Positions 54,032 through 63,945 of a stretch of DNA of 64,000 nucleotides are shown here, piece after piece. The DNA is from Stenotrophomonas raiganjensis (SeqCode) (GTDB lineage: Bacteria; Pseudomonadota; Gammaproteobacteria; Xanthomonadales; Xanthomonadaceae). Numbering within the stretch: position 1 is the stretch's first letter; every line of letters starts with the position of its first letter. A program made the translations under genes and the position numbers. The stretch covers positions 216,660-280,659 of the forward strand of contig NZ_JAUTXR010000189.1 of NCBI RefSeq assembly GCF_030658505.1, given 5' to 3'. Under the pieces are notes generated by a model. It saw nothing but the letters and a program-made list of their open reading frames with translations. It ran no database searches and was not told the DNA's origin.

Positions 54032-56497
54032 ATGCGCCCAGTGCCGTCCGCTCCCGCCGTCCCATCGTCCTCGCGCCCACTCACGCGCCTGGCCTGCCTG
54101 CTGGCGCTTTCGGCCATGCCGATGCTGCTGCAGGCCGCACCGGCGGCGCTGGAGCGCGAGGTCAACACCTTCATCGGCAGCAAGGACGACGGCAATACCT
54201 TCCCCGGCGCATCGGCACCGTTCGGCCTGATCCAGGTCAGCCCGATCGGCAGCCACTATTCGGGCTGGCGCTACGACGACGAGAAGATCCGCGGTTTCGG
54301 CCACTCCTTCATCTCCGGCGCCGGTTGCTGGGAGCAGGGCGGGCAGGTGTCGATCCTGCCGGTCACTGGCAGCATCGGCCCGGGCGGCGATTTCGATACC
54401 GGCAACGCCAAGCAGTTCGACCACAAGGCCTACGCCTCGAACTACACCCATGACGGCGAGATCGGCCAGGCCGGCTATTACAAGGTGCGTCTGACCAGTT
54501 ACGGCGGCATCGATGCCGAGGCGACCGCGCGCACCCGTGCCGCCGCCGAGCGCTACACCTTCAGCCAGCGCCAGGGCGAGGGCCACGTGCTGGTCAATGT
54601 TGGCCAGGCCAATGAGCGCCACTCGGTGATCGGCAGCGTAGTCGATGTGGTCGGCGACCGCGTGGTCGAGGGCAAGCTGGTGACCAAAAGTTTCTGCGGC
54701 GGCCATCAGTACACCACCTGGTTCCGGATCGAGTTCGACCGCCCGTTCAAGGCGCATGGCACCTGGGGCGAGGGCGGCGGCCTGCCGGGTGCGCGCCACA
54801 GCATGGAAGGCGAACAGAAGCCGAACGGTGCCTGGCTCAGCTTCGACCTCGCCAAGGGCCAGTCGGTAACGGCGATCAGCGCGATATCGCATGTGGATGC
54901 CGAAGGCGCGCGCATCAACCTGCGCGCGGACGGCATGCAGGGCGGGGCGCTGCTCGGCTTCGATCGCATGCGCGCGCTGTCGCAGCAGTCCTGGCGCGAG
55001 CAGCTGGGCCGCGTTCGCGTGCAGGGCGGTACCACTGATGATCGCACCGTGTTCTACAGCGCGGTCTACCACGCGCTGCTGCAGCCGATGACCGGCAACG
55101 ATGCCGATGGCCGCTACCGCGGCTATGACGACGGCATCCATCGTGCCGATGGCTGGACTTACTATGAGTACTTCTCGCTGTGGGATACCTACCGCGCGCA
55201 GAACCAGTGGCTGGCGCTGACCCGCCCGGACGTGGCGCGCGACATCGGCCGTACCCTGCTGGCGATCGACGAACAGGGCGGATGGCTGCCGCGCTGGGGC
55301 TATGCCAACTTCGAGACCAACATCATGACCGGCGATCCGGTCACCCCGTTCATGGTCGACCTGTGGCGCTTCGGTGCGCTCAACGGCCGTGAATCGCAGG
55401 CCTGGGATGCGCTGCGCCGCAATGCGTTCGGTACGCCGCCGCTGAACTCGCGCATGGCCGGACGTTCCGGCAACCCGACCTACCTGGACAAGGGCTACGT
55501 GGTCTACGACCGCGCGTTCCCGTCCAAGGGCATGGACGTTGATCCGCATCACGGTGGTTCGGCCACGCTGGAATATGCGCTGGCCGACTGTGCGCTCTCG
55601 CAGATGGCCGATGGCCTGGGTCATACGCAGGATGCGGCGACGCTGCGTGAGCGCGGGCGAAACTGGCGCAAGGTGTGGGACCCGCAGGTGCGTGATGCCG
55701 AGACCGGCTTCACCGGCTTCCCGCGCCCACGTACCGAGGATGGCCAGTGGTACACCCCGGCCGACGGTCACTACAGCCCGCGCTCGCACCACGGTTTCCA
55801 CGAGGGCACCGCGTGGCAGTACCAGTGGCTGGCACAGCAGGACGTGCCGGGCCTGGTCGAAGCGATGGACGGCCGCGAACAGGCCGGTCGCCGCCTGGAT
55901 GCGTTCTTCGCGATGGACGCGCTGCAGGCCGATCCACTCAACGCCGCCCGCAAGGCGTGGGTGGTCGGGCCGTACAGTTATTACAACCAGTTCCGCTACA
56001 ACCCGAACAACGAACCGGACCTGCACTCGCCGTGGCTGTACACGCTGATCGGCCAGCCGTGGAAGACCGCAACGGTGGTGCGTGCCGCGCAGCAGCTGTT
56101 CACCAACGCCCCCAACGGCGTGACCGGCAACGATGACCTCGGCACGATGTCGGCCTGGTACCTGTTCAGTGCCATCGGCGTGTACCCAGCGGTGCCGGGC
56201 AGTGGCCAGTTCCTGCTGCACACGCCGCGCTTCAGCAAGGTCGAGGTGGACATGGGCAATGGCCGCACCCTGCGCATCGACGCACCGGGTGCCGATGGCC
56301 GCCGCCTGCAGTACGTGCAGGGCGTGCAGGTCGATGGCCAGGCGCATGCGCCGGTGTGGCTGGACTGGAACCAGCTGCAGCAGGGCCCGCGCCTGCACTT
56401 CGCGCTGGACGCGAAGGCGCCGGAGCAGGGGTGGGGCACGGCGGTGAAGGACCTGCCGGTGTCCTGGTGCGCGGCTCCGGGCAGCCAGCTGCGCTGA
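54032..56497 (+). CDS. GH92 family alpha-mannosidase, exported
   Basis: An 821-residue calcium-dependent exo-alpha-mannosidase of family GH92, the enzymes that trim mannose from high-mannose N-glycans. Signal peptide to about residue 37 (ending LLQAAPA). The N-terminal domain opens with VNTFIGSKDDGNTFPGA-SAPFG and SHYSGWRYDD; the catalytic barrel has YYEYFSLWDTYR, NPNNEPDLHSPWLY (acid Glu region) and GNDDLGTMSAWYLFSAIG with the Asp pair acting as base, all family landmarks. AGGA precedes the ATG. The linkage preference cannot be read off. It is followed by the LacI gene 96 bases on. Confidence 0.92.
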   Translation: MRPVPSAPAVPSSSRPLTRLACLLALSAMPMLLQAAPAALEREVNTFIGSKDDGNTFPGASAPFGLIQVSPIGSHYSGWRYDDEKIRGFGHSFISGAGCWEQGGQVSILPVTGSIGPGGDFDTGNAKQFDHKAYASNYTHDGEIGQAGYYKVRLTSYGGIDAEATARTRAAAERYTFSQRQGEGHVLVNVGQANERHSVIGSVVDVVGDRVVEGKLVTKSFCGGHQYTTWFRIEFDRPFKAHGTWGEGGGLPGARHSMEGEQKPNGAWLSFDLAKGQSVTAISAISHVDAEGARINLRADGMQGGALLGFDRMRALSQQSWREQLGRVRVQGGTTDDRTVFYSAVYHALLQPMTGNDADGRYRGYDDGIHRADGWTYYEYFSLWDTYRAQNQWLALTRPDVARDIGRTLLAIDEQGGWLPRWGYANFETNIMTGDPVTPFMVDLWRFGALNGRESQAWDALRRNAFGTPPLNSRMAGRSGNPTYLDKGYVVYDRAFPSKGMDVDPHHGGSATLEYALADCALSQMADGLGHTQDAATLRERGRNWRKVWDPQVRDAETGFTGFPRPRTEDGQWYTPADGHYSPRSHHGFHEGTAWQYQWLAQQDVPGLVEAMDGREQAGRRLDAFFAMDALQADPLNAARKAWVVGPYSYYNQFRYNPNNEPDLHSPWLYTLIGQPWKTATVVRAAQQLFTNAPNGVTGNDDLGTMSAWYLFSAIGVYPAVPGSGQFLLHTPRFSKVEVDMGNGRTLRIDAPGADGRRLQYVQGVQVDGQAHAPVWLDWNQLQQGPRLHFALDAKAPEQGWGTAVKDLPVSWCAAPGSQLR

Positions 56498-56593
56498 GCC
56501 GGACTGTGCCGTTCGCGGTGACCCAGCGAACGGCACGGCACGACACGGCCCTGATCCATTAGGCTTGAGCCTCCAGCGGAGCCCGGGAAGACG

Positions 56594-57643
56594 ATGAACG
56601 ACAACGGCAGCAGTCCCAGCAAGCGCGCCGGCAAGGCGGTGACGGTGACCGACATCGCGCGTGCCATCGGCGTGTCACGGGCGACCGTGTCGCTGGTGCT
56701 GCGCGGCAGCCCGCTGGTCAACGTCGATACCCGCGCCAAGGTCGAGGCCGAGCTGCGCCGGCAGCGCTACGTCTACAACCGCGCGGCCGCCAACCTGCGC
56801 CGTCGTACCTCGTCGAGCATCGCGCTGGTGATCAACGACCTGTCCAATCCGTTCTTCGCCGAATTCGCTTCGGGCGTGGACGAGGCGCTGGGTGGGCGGG
56901 GTTACGTGACCCTGCTCGGTAGCACCGGCGAATCGCCGGAGCGGCAGCAGGCGGTGCTGTCCACGCTGATGGAGCACACCCCGGCCGGCCTGATCCTGTC
57001 GCCGGCCGAGGGCAGCGACACCGCGCAGCTGCGGCAGGCGTTGGGCGCCAATGCCAATGTGCTGCTGTTCAACCGCGAACTGGAAGGGGCCGACTGGGAC
57101 TTCCTGACCCTGGACAACCAGCACGGCGCCTACCTTGCCACGCGCCACCTGATCGAACGCGGCCATCGCCAGATCGCCTTCTTCGGCGGTCACGCCGCGT
57201 CGAGCTCATGCCACCAGCGCCGCGCTGGCTTCCAGCAGGCACTGGCCGAGGCCGGTCTGCCGCTGCCGCCGGGCTGGATGATCGAGTCGGCACCGAACCG
57301 CCTGGAAGCCGCTGCGCGCACCGATGAGCTGTTTGCCGATGGCCATCGTCCGAGTGCGGCGGTCTGCTACAACGACACCGTCGCGCTGGGCCTGATGCTG
57401 GGCTTGAACTCGCGTGGCATCCGTCCGGGTGGCGACTTCGCCGTTACCGGTTTCGACGATATTTCCGAGGCGTCGGTCGCGGTGCCACCGCTGACCACGC
57501 TCACCGCCGACCCGCGCGAGCGCGGTCGCCAGGCTGCGGCGCTGCTGCTGCAGCGGCTGGACGAACCGGACGCACCACCACGGCGCACGGTCGCGCCGGT
57601 ACAGCTGCGCATCCGCGAAAGCAGTGCCGCGCGACCGAACTGA
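56594..57643 (+). CDS. LacI-family transcriptional regulator of the mannoside locus
   Basis: A 349-residue repressor. The helix-turn-helix VTVTDIARAIGVSRATVSLVLRG (residues about 19-41) is followed by the hinge helix and a periplasmic-binding-type sugar domain (ALVINDLSNPFFAEFASGV, ILSPAEGSD, AVTGFDDISEAS). It lies inside the locus between GH92 and the transporter, so it probably binds the nearby TTnnATCGATnnAA sites and is released by a mannose-derived sugar. Both the sites and the ligand are inferred. Confidence 0.85.
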   Translation: MNDNGSSPSKRAGKAVTVTDIARAIGVSRATVSLVLRGSPLVNVDTRAKVEAELRRQRYVYNRAAANLRRRTSSSIALVINDLSNPFFAEFASGVDEALGGRGYVTLLGSTGESPERQQAVLSTLMEHTPAGLILSPAEGSDTAQLRQALGANANVLLFNRELEGADWDFLTLDNQHGAYLATRHLIERGHRQIAFFGGHAASSSCHQRRAGFQQALAEAGLPLPPGWMIESAPNRLEAAARTDELFADGHRPSAAVCYNDTVALGLMLGLNSRGIRPGGDFAVTGFDDISEASVAVPPLTTLTADPRERGRQAAALLLQRLDEPDAPPRRTVAPVQLRIRESSAARPN

Positions 57644-57703
57644 TTGCTTCCGTACACCCCTTCCACGCAACAACGACCTTCCGCGCATCGAGGCGCGTAC
57701 CGC

Positions 57704-59017
57704 ATGCCGATCTCCGCAACGCCCCGTCCATCGGGTTCTTCGGGCAACGCACCCGCCGTCACCAACGGCAAGGCGCTGGCCGTCGTCACCACGATCTTCT
57801 TCATGTGGGGCTTCCTGACCTGCCTCAACGACATCCTGATCCCGCACCTGAAGGCGGTGTTCGAGCTGAACTACGCCAAGGCGATGCTGGTGCAGTTCAC
57901 CTTCTTCGGCACCTACTTCCTGATGTCGCTGCCGGCGGGTCGCCTGGTGGCGGCGCTGGGCTACAAGAAGGGCATCGTGGCGGGCCTGGTGATTGCCGGT
58001 ATCGGTGCGCTGGGCTTCTGGCCGGCGGCCGAGCTGCGCGTGTATGGCGCCTTCCTCGGCGCATTGTTCGTGCTGGCCACGGGCATCACCGTGCTGCAGG
58101 TCGCTGCCAATCCCTATGTCGCGCTGCTGGGCCCGGAGCAGACCAGTTCCAGCCGCCTGACGCTGGCGCAGGCGTTGAACTCGCTGGGTACTGCCATCGC
58201 GCCGATCTTCGGTGGCATGCTGATCCTGTCCAACACGGTCAAGAGTGCCGATGACATCGCGGCCCTGCCGGCCGCCGAGCAGCTCGCCTACCGCGCCGCC
58301 GAGGCGCAGGCCGTGCAAGGCCCGTACGTGGGCCTGGCCGTGGCGCTGGTGTTGCTGGCGCTGTTCGTGTTCCTGTTCCGCCTGCCGGCGTTGAGCGACG
58401 CCACCGAGCAGGCCGACCAGGGTCACCACCACAGCTACCTGGATGCACTGCGCAAGCGCCACCTGCTGCTGGGCGTGCTGGGCATCTTCTTCTACGTCGG
58501 TGCCGAAGTGTCGATCGGCAGCTTCCTGGTCAACTACCTGTCGATGCCGAACATCGGCGGCTTCAGCGAACAGCAGGCCACCCACTACGTGTCGGCCTAC
58601 TGGACGATGGCGATGATCGGCCGCTTTGCCGGCTCGGCGCTGCTGGCGCGCTTCTCGCCCAGCCGCCTGCTGGCGATCTTCGCGCTGGTCAACGTGGCCC
58701 TGCTGGTCACGACCATGCTGACCTCCGGCAACATCGCGCTGTACTCGGTGGTGGCGATCGGCCTCTTCAACTCGATCATGTTCCCGACCATCTTCGCGCT
58801 GAGCATCGAGCGCCTCGGGCCGCTGACCAACAAGGGCTCCAGCCTGCTGATCATGGCTATCGTCGGCGGCGCCGTGGTGCCGTACCTGCAGGGCGTGCTG
58901 GCCGACCACATCGGCGTCCAGGCGAGCTTCATCCTGCCGTTGCTGTGCTACGGCTACATCATTTTCTACGGACTGGTCGGCGCGCGTACGCCGGCTTCCG
59001 CAACGCAGGGAGGCTGA
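57704..59017 (+). CDS. FucP/GluP-like sugar:H+ symporter
   Basis: A 437-residue major-facilitator protein with twelve membrane segments. The start of helix 1 (FFMWGFLTCLNDILIPHLK) and the stretch QVAANPYVALLGPEQTSSSRL are hallmarks of the FHS/FucP group, which carries fucose, glucose, galactose or mannose with protons. In this locus mannose released in the periplasm is the likely substrate. The ATG at 57704 is 60 bases after the lacI stop. It precedes the kinase gene by seven bases. Confidence 0.85.
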   Translation: MPISATPRPSGSSGNAPAVTNGKALAVVTTIFFMWGFLTCLNDILIPHLKAVFELNYAKAMLVQFTFFGTYFLMSLPAGRLVAALGYKKGIVAGLVIAGIGALGFWPAAELRVYGAFLGALFVLATGITVLQVAANPYVALLGPEQTSSSRLTLAQALNSLGTAIAPIFGGMLILSNTVKSADDIAALPAAEQLAYRAAEAQAVQGPYVGLAVALVLLALFVFLFRLPALSDATEQADQGHHHSYLDALRKRHLLLGVLGIFFYVGAEVSIGSFLVNYLSMPNIGGFSEQQATHYVSAYWTMAMIGRFAGSALLARFSPSRLLAIFALVNVALLVTTMLTSGNIALYSVVAIGLFNSIMFPTIFALSIERLGPLTNKGSSLLIMAIVGGAVVPYLQGVLADHIGVQASFILPLLCYGYIIFYGLVGARTPASATQGG

Positions 59018-59024
59018 GTCCGGA

Positions 59025-60020
59025 ATGGGTGCCATCGTTTGCTTCGGCGAAATTTTGATCGATCTACTAGCGCAGCCGCCGGCCTCGGCCGACACCCCGC
59101 GCGCGTTCCTGCAGTACGCCGGTGGTGCACCGGCCAACGTCGCCGTGGCGGCCGCACGGCTGGGCGCGAAGACCCAGTTCGTCGGCATGCTGGGCCGGGA
59201 CATGTTCGGCGACTTCCTTGCCGACAGCCTGGTCGAGCACGGCGTGGGCACTGATTACATCGTGCGTACCGATGCGGCCAAGACTGCACTGGCCTTCGTC
59301 GCGCTGGATGCCGGCGGAGAGCGCAGCTTCAGTTTCTATCGCCCGCCGGCGGCCGACCTGCTGTTCCGTGACAGCGATTTCCAGGCCGCGTGCTTCGACA
59401 GCGCGCAGTGCTTCCATGCCTGTTCCAACAGCCTGACCGAAGCGGCGATCGCCGAGGCGACCTTCGCAGGCATGGACCACGCCCGCGCCGCGGGTGCGGT
59501 GGTCAGCCTCGATCTCAACCTGCGCCCGGCGCTGTGGCCGGCCGATGAAGATCCGACACCGCGCCTGTGGCAGGCGCTGGAGCGTGCCGACCTGGTCAAG
59601 CTGTCGCGCGAGGAGCTGGATTACCTGGCCGCGCCGCTCGGTGCCGATGGCGAGGCCGCTGTGCTGCGGCGCCTGCTGGCCGCGCAGGCGCGCTGGGTGA
59701 TCGTTACCGATGGTGCGGCCACGCTGCACTGGTACACGCGCGACAACCACGGCACGGTCACCAGCTTCCGCGTGGCCACGGTCGACACCACGGCCGCTGG
59801 CGATGCCTTCGTTGGTGGCGTGCTGGTTGGCCTGCTGGAGCGGGGCGGGGCCGGTGCAGGCTTCGCTGCGTTCTGCCAGGACCCGGAGGCGATCACCGCC
59901 ACGCTGCGCTTTGGCGCTGCGGTCGGCGCATTGGCTGTTACCCGCAAGGGCGCGTTCGCCGCGATGCCCTCGCTCGATGAAGTGCAGCAACTGCTGCAGG
60001 CCCAGGACATTACCGCATGA
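59025..60020 (+). CDS. PfkB-family sugar kinase, probably fructokinase
   Basis: A 331-residue ribokinase-fold enzyme. The N-terminal CFGEILIDLL, the PANVAVAAARLG substrate region, and the C-terminal catalytic DTTAAGDAFVGG (the DTxGAGD motif, with Ala for Gly) are seen. Together with the following AGE-family enzyme it would turn mannose into fructose 6-phosphate: isomerase first, then this kinase. Overlap with the next gene is ATGA. A TTTGATCGATCTAC near its start resembles the locus operator but is coding. Confidence 0.85.
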   Translation: MGAIVCFGEILIDLLAQPPASADTPRAFLQYAGGAPANVAVAAARLGAKTQFVGMLGRDMFGDFLADSLVEHGVGTDYIVRTDAAKTALAFVALDAGGERSFSFYRPPAADLLFRDSDFQAACFDSAQCFHACSNSLTEAAIAEATFAGMDHARAAGAVVSLDLNLRPALWPADEDPTPRLWQALERADLVKLSREELDYLAAPLGADGEAAVLRRLLAAQARWVIVTDGAATLHWYTRDNHGTVTSFRVATVDTTAAGDAFVGGVLVGLLERGGAGAGFAAFCQDPEAITATLRFGAAVGALAVTRKGAFAAMPSLDEVQQLLQAQDITA

Positions 60021-61243
60021 GCACCTCGCCTGATTTCCGTTCGCCCGCCTTCCTGCGCGCGCACATCGCTGACACGATGGCGTTCTACCACCCGCGTTGC
60101 ATTGATCCGGACGGCGGTTTCTTCCACTACTTCCGTGATGACGGCAGCATCTACGACGCCAGCCACCGCCATCTGGTGAGCAGCACGCGTTTCGTCTTCA
60201 ACTACGCGATGGCCTACCGCGAGTTCGGCAATGCCGAGTACCGCGAGGCCGTCGAGCACGGCGTGCGCTACCTGCGTGAGGTGCATCGCAATCCCGCCAC
60301 TGGCGGCTATGCCTGGACCCTGCGCGACGGCAAGGTCGAGGACGACATGAACCACTGCTACGGCGTGGCGTTCGTGCTGCTGGCCTACAGTTGCGCGCTG
60401 AAGGCCGGTATCGAACAGGCGCGTGTGTGGATGGACGAAACCTGGCAGCTGCTGGAAGCGCGCTTCTGGGAGCCACAGCACGGCCTGTACAAGGACGAGG
60501 CCGATGGCCAGTGGAACTTCACCGGCTACCGTGGGCAGAACGCCAACATGCACATGTGCGAGGCGATGCTGGCCGCGTTCGAGGCCAGTGGCGAGCAGCG
60601 CTATGTGCAACGCGCGCTGCAGCTGGCCGACAACATGACCCGCCGCCAGGCCGCCAAGGCCGGTGGCCTGGTCTGGGAACACTACGATGTGAACTGGGAG
60701 ATCGACTGGGACTACAACCTGGACGACCCCAAGCACCTGTTCCGCCCATGGGGCTTCCAACCCGGCCACCAGACCGAGTGGGCCAAGCTGCTGCTGATCC
60801 TCGATCGCCACGTGCAGGCCGACTGGCTGGTGCCGACCGCGCAGCACCTGTTCGACGTGGCCGTGGCGCGCAGCTGGGACGACGCGCGGGGCGGCCTGTA
60901 CTACGGCTTCGCACCGGAATCGCGCCGGCAGCCGGACATGGACGGTGCTCCGATCGGCGGCGACAGCTTCGTCTGCGACGACGACAAGTATTTCTGGGTG
61001 CAGGCCGAAACGCTGGCGACCGCCGCACTGATGGCCAAGCGCACTGGCGATGACCGTTACTGGCAGTGGTACGAACGCATCTGGGCCTACTCGTGGGAGC
61101 ACTTCGTCGACCACCAGTACGGTGCATGGTTCCGCATTCTCGATGCCGACAACCGCAAGTACAGCGACGAGAAGAGCCCGGCCGGCAAGGTGGATTACCA
61201 CACCATGGGCGCGTGCTACGAAGTGTTGAACGTGGTGCGTTGA
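60017..61243 (+). CDS. AGE-family sugar epimerase, probable mannose isomerase
   Basis: A 408-residue (alpha/alpha)6-barrel protein of the N-acylglucosamine 2-epimerase family, which includes D-mannose isomerases that make fructose. Landmarks are RFVFNYAMAYREFG, NANMHMCEAMLAAFEA, WDYNLDDPKHLFRPWGFQPGHQTEW and DDDKYFWVQAETLA, with the His residues of the active site. Between a fructokinase and a mannosidase the mannose isomerase reading is better than the GlcNAc epimerase one, but the sequence alone does not decide. It overlaps the kinase gene by four bases. Confidence 0.82.
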   Translation: MSTSPDFRSPAFLRAHIADTMAFYHPRCIDPDGGFFHYFRDDGSIYDASHRHLVSSTRFVFNYAMAYREFGNAEYREAVEHGVRYLREVHRNPATGGYAWTLRDGKVEDDMNHCYGVAFVLLAYSCALKAGIEQARVWMDETWQLLEARFWEPQHGLYKDEADGQWNFTGYRGQNANMHMCEAMLAAFEASGEQRYVQRALQLADNMTRRQAAKAGGLVWEHYDVNWEIDWDYNLDDPKHLFRPWGFQPGHQTEWAKLLLILDRHVQADWLVPTAQHLFDVAVARSWDDARGGLYYGFAPESRRQPDMDGAPIGGDSFVCDDDKYFWVQAETLATAALMAKRTGDDRYWQWYERIWAYSWEHFVDHQYGAWFRILDADNRKYSDEKSPAGKVDYHTMGACYEVLNVVR

Positions 61244-61279
61244 GGCGCGTGTCGCCGTACGCATGATGAATCGGAATCG

Positions 61280-61303
61280 GTAGCGCCGGGCTTCGCCCGG
61301 CGG
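61280..61303 (+). repeat. Single GTAG (SMAG-type) palindrome
   Basis: GTAGCGCCGGG-CTTC-GCCCGGCGG between the isomerase and beta-mannosidase genes. Inside an operon such a hairpin may adjust the relative amounts of the two mRNA parts. Confidence 0.75.
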
Positions 61304-61320
61304 AGAATCAGGAGTATCAC

Positions 61321-63939
61321 GTGCATCGCCTTTCCCTCGTTGTCCGTCTGCTCCTGCTGCTGATCGCAGCCTCTGTGTTCCCTGCGCTGGCGGCCCCGTT
61401 GCAGGCGCAGTGGGAATTCCGCATGCTGCCCGGCGACGCGCAAGGCGCCGCCCATCCAGGCCTGCAGCAGTGGCGTGCGGCCCAGGTACCCGGCAGCGTG
61501 CACACCGACCTTCTGGCCCACGCGCTGATCCGCGATCCGTATGTCGGCGCGCCGGAGGCCGAGCTGCAATGGATCGGCTTGGCGGCCTGGGAGTACCGCG
61601 CCCGCTTTGACGTGGATGCGGCGGTGCTGGCCAAGCCCAATGCCGAGCTGCGCTTCGATGGGCTGGACACCTATGCCGAGGTCAGCCTCAACGGCAAGCC
61701 GCTGCTGCGCGCGGACAATGCGCACCGCGCCTGGCGTGCGCGCGTGGAAGGGCGCCTGCGCGCGAGCGGCAATGAACTGCAGATCGTGTTCCGCTCACCG
61801 ATCCGCACGCTGTTGCCGGGTGTGCAGGCGATGCCGCACAAGATCGCTGGCAATTACCCGTCGCCGTATGGCGATGAGCCGAAGGAAGCGATGGTCGGCA
61901 ACTTCGCGCGCAAGCCGGCCTACCACTTCGGCTGGGACTGGGGCCCGCGCTATGTCACCGCCGGGGTCTGGCGCGGGGTCGACCTGCAGGCCTGGGACGC
62001 GCACCGCCTGACCGATCTTGCCGTCCGTACCGATGCATTGAGCGCGGAGCAGGCGAAGCTGGCGGTGCTGCTGCAGGTGGAGCAGGGCAGCGCCGCCGGT
62101 TCTGCGGTGGTCAATGTCGATGTGCGCGATCCGCAGGGCCGCAGCGTGGCCCAGCAGCAGCGCACGGTGCTGCTGAAGCCCGGCCAGAACAGTGTTGAAC
62201 TGCCGATTGAACTGGCGGAGCCGAAGCGCTGGTGGCCGGTCGGCCATGGCGCGCAGGATCGCTATACCGTGCAGGCGCGCCTGGACGATGGCGCCGATGC
62301 AACACTGGTGCGCGAGCAGCGCATCGGCCTGCGCACGGTTGAGCTGCGCCGCGAGGAAGACGGTAAGGGCGGTCAGGGCTTCGCCTTCATCATCAATGGC
62401 GTGCCGATCTTCGCCAAGGGCGCCAACGTGATTCCGTTCGACGCCTTCCCTGCGCGTGTCGATGCCGCACGCCTGCGCCAGGTGCTGACGGCCGCGCGCG
62501 ACGCCAACATGAACATGCTGCGCAATTGGGGCGGCGGCTACTACGAGGATGATGCGTTCTTCGACATCGCCGACGAGCTGGGCCTGCTGGTCTGGCAGGA
62601 CTTCATGTTCGGTGGTGGCATGCAGCCGGGCTACGATCCGGCCTTCCGCGCCAGCGTGGTGGCCGAGGCGCGCGACAACGTGCGCCGCCTGCGCCATCAC
62701 CCCAGCATCGTGCTGTGGTGTGGCAACAACGAGGAAGAAACCGCCTGGAAGGACTGGGGCCATGGTCGCGACCTGAAGGCGGCCGACCCCGCATTTGCAG
62801 CGAAGGTGTGGCAGGGTTACGTCGACCTGTTCGGCAAAGACCTGCGCCAGGTGGTGGGTGAAGAAGGGCTGGGCGTACCGTACTGGTCCAGCTCCCCCAG
62901 CAATGACCTGGATGAGAAGGCCAACGATTCCACCCGCGGTGACAAGCACTACTGGCAGGTCTGGGGCAATCCAGCGCTGCCGGTGCAGGCCTACCTGCGC
63001 GAGACGCCGCGCTTCATGTCCGAGTACGGTCTGCAGGCATGGCCGTCGGTGGCGACGGTGGACCAGATTGCCACCCGCGCCGAGCAGCGCATCGACAGCC
63101 CGGTGATCCGCGCGCACCAGAAGTTCATGGCCGGCGAGGGCAACAGCCGCCTGCTGCACTACATCGAACTGGGCTACGGTACGCCGAAGGACTTCGAGGA
63201 CTTCGTCTACCTCAGCCAGGTGATGCAGGCCGACGGCATCGCGCTGGCCGCGCTGCATCATCGTGCCTCGCGGCCGTACACCATGGGCTCACTGTACTGG
63301 CAGCTCAACGACGTCTGGCCGGGTGCCTCCTGGTCCAGCGTGGATTATTTCGGCCGCTGGAAGGCGCTGCACTTCGCCGCGCGGCGCTTCTTTGCGCCGG
63401 TCACGGTGGCCGCATTGCGCGATGAGGGCAGCACGCGGGTGCGCCTGCTCAACGACGGCGCCGCACGGAACGCGCGCTGGCGGCTGCGGGTGATCGACGT
63501 GGAGGGAAAGGTGCTGCGTCGTCGCGAAGACGCGGTGACGTTGGCGGCTGCGGGCGTCACCTCGATCGGTGATTTCCGCGATGCCGAGTTGCTGGCCGGT
63601 GCTGATCCGAAGCGTACGGTCGCGGTGTTCGAGTTGTTGCAGAACGGGGCGGTGAGTGCGCGACAAGTGGTCGGATTCGTCGAAGCCAAGGACCAGGTGT
63701 TGCCACGGCAGAAGCTCAAGGCCACCTTGTCCATCGAAGGCGATCACTATCGACTGCGGCTGGAAAGCGCGGCTTACGTGCGCGCGACGTGGATCGACTT
63801 CGGTGCGCTGGACGTGCAGGTCGAAGACAACCTGCTGGACCTGCTGCCGGGAGAAACCCGGGACATTGCGGTGCGCGGCCCGGTGGATCTGACGACGCTG
63901 CGCGAAGCGCTGAAGATAAAAACCCTCAACGATCGTTGA
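61321..63939 (+). CDS. GH2 family beta-mannosidase, exported
   Basis: An 872-residue glycosidase with a signal peptide (VVRLLLLLIAASVFPALA). The GH2 order is present: sugar-binding domain (LRFDGLDTYAEVSLNGKPL), immunoglobulin-like domain, catalytic barrel and C-terminal domains. The acid/base Glu lies in LWCGNNEEE and the nucleophile Glu in FMSEYGLQAWP; HYGWDWGPR-like HFGWDWGPRY is typical of beta-mannosidases rather than beta-galactosidases. It would cut the Man-beta-1,4-GlcNAc bond at the base of an N-glycan after GH92 has removed the alpha-mannoses. GGAG precedes the GTG start. Confidence 0.9.
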   Translation: MHRLSLVVRLLLLLIAASVFPALAAPLQAQWEFRMLPGDAQGAAHPGLQQWRAAQVPGSVHTDLLAHALIRDPYVGAPEAELQWIGLAAWEYRARFDVDAAVLAKPNAELRFDGLDTYAEVSLNGKPLLRADNAHRAWRARVEGRLRASGNELQIVFRSPIRTLLPGVQAMPHKIAGNYPSPYGDEPKEAMVGNFARKPAYHFGWDWGPRYVTAGVWRGVDLQAWDAHRLTDLAVRTDALSAEQAKLAVLLQVEQGSAAGSAVVNVDVRDPQGRSVAQQQRTVLLKPGQNSVELPIELAEPKRWWPVGHGAQDRYTVQARLDDGADATLVREQRIGLRTVELRREEDGKGGQGFAFIINGVPIFAKGANVIPFDAFPARVDAARLRQVLTAARDANMNMLRNWGGGYYEDDAFFDIADELGLLVWQDFMFGGGMQPGYDPAFRASVVAEARDNVRRLRHHPSIVLWCGNNEEETAWKDWGHGRDLKAADPAFAAKVWQGYVDLFGKDLRQVVGEEGLGVPYWSSSPSNDLDEKANDSTRGDKHYWQVWGNPALPVQAYLRETPRFMSEYGLQAWPSVATVDQIATRAEQRIDSPVIRAHQKFMAGEGNSRLLHYIELGYGTPKDFEDFVYLSQVMQADGIALAALHHRASRPYTMGSLYWQLNDVWPGASWSSVDYFGRWKALHFAARRFFAPVTVAALRDEGSTRVRLLNDGAARNARWRLRVIDVEGKVLRRREDAVTLAAAGVTSIGDFRDAELLAGADPKRTVAVFELLQNGAVSARQVVGFVEAKDQVLPRQKLKATLSIEGDHYRLRLESAAYVRATWIDFGALDVQVEDNLLDLLPGETRDIAVRGPVDLTTLREALKIKTLNDR

Positions 63940-63942
63940 GGG
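63923..63942. terminator. Perfect palindrome over the beta-mannosidase stop codon
   Basis: CCCTCAACGATCGTTGAGGG is fully symmetric, includes the TGA stop (63937-63939) and is preceded by a run of A (AAAAAC). On the minus strand this would be a stem followed by TTTTT, so it may serve as a terminator for a convergent gene beyond the window as well. Confidence 0.6.
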
Positions 63943-63945
63943 CAT

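Noticed and set aside
54017..56536. An 839-codon open frame on the minus strand
   Set aside because: Antisense to the GH92 gene, which carries every family landmark.
59054..59067. TTTGATCGATCTAC as a sixth LacI-type operator
   Set aside because: It is inside the start of the sugar-kinase gene and encodes the conserved I-L-I-D-L-L; coding constraint explains it well enough.
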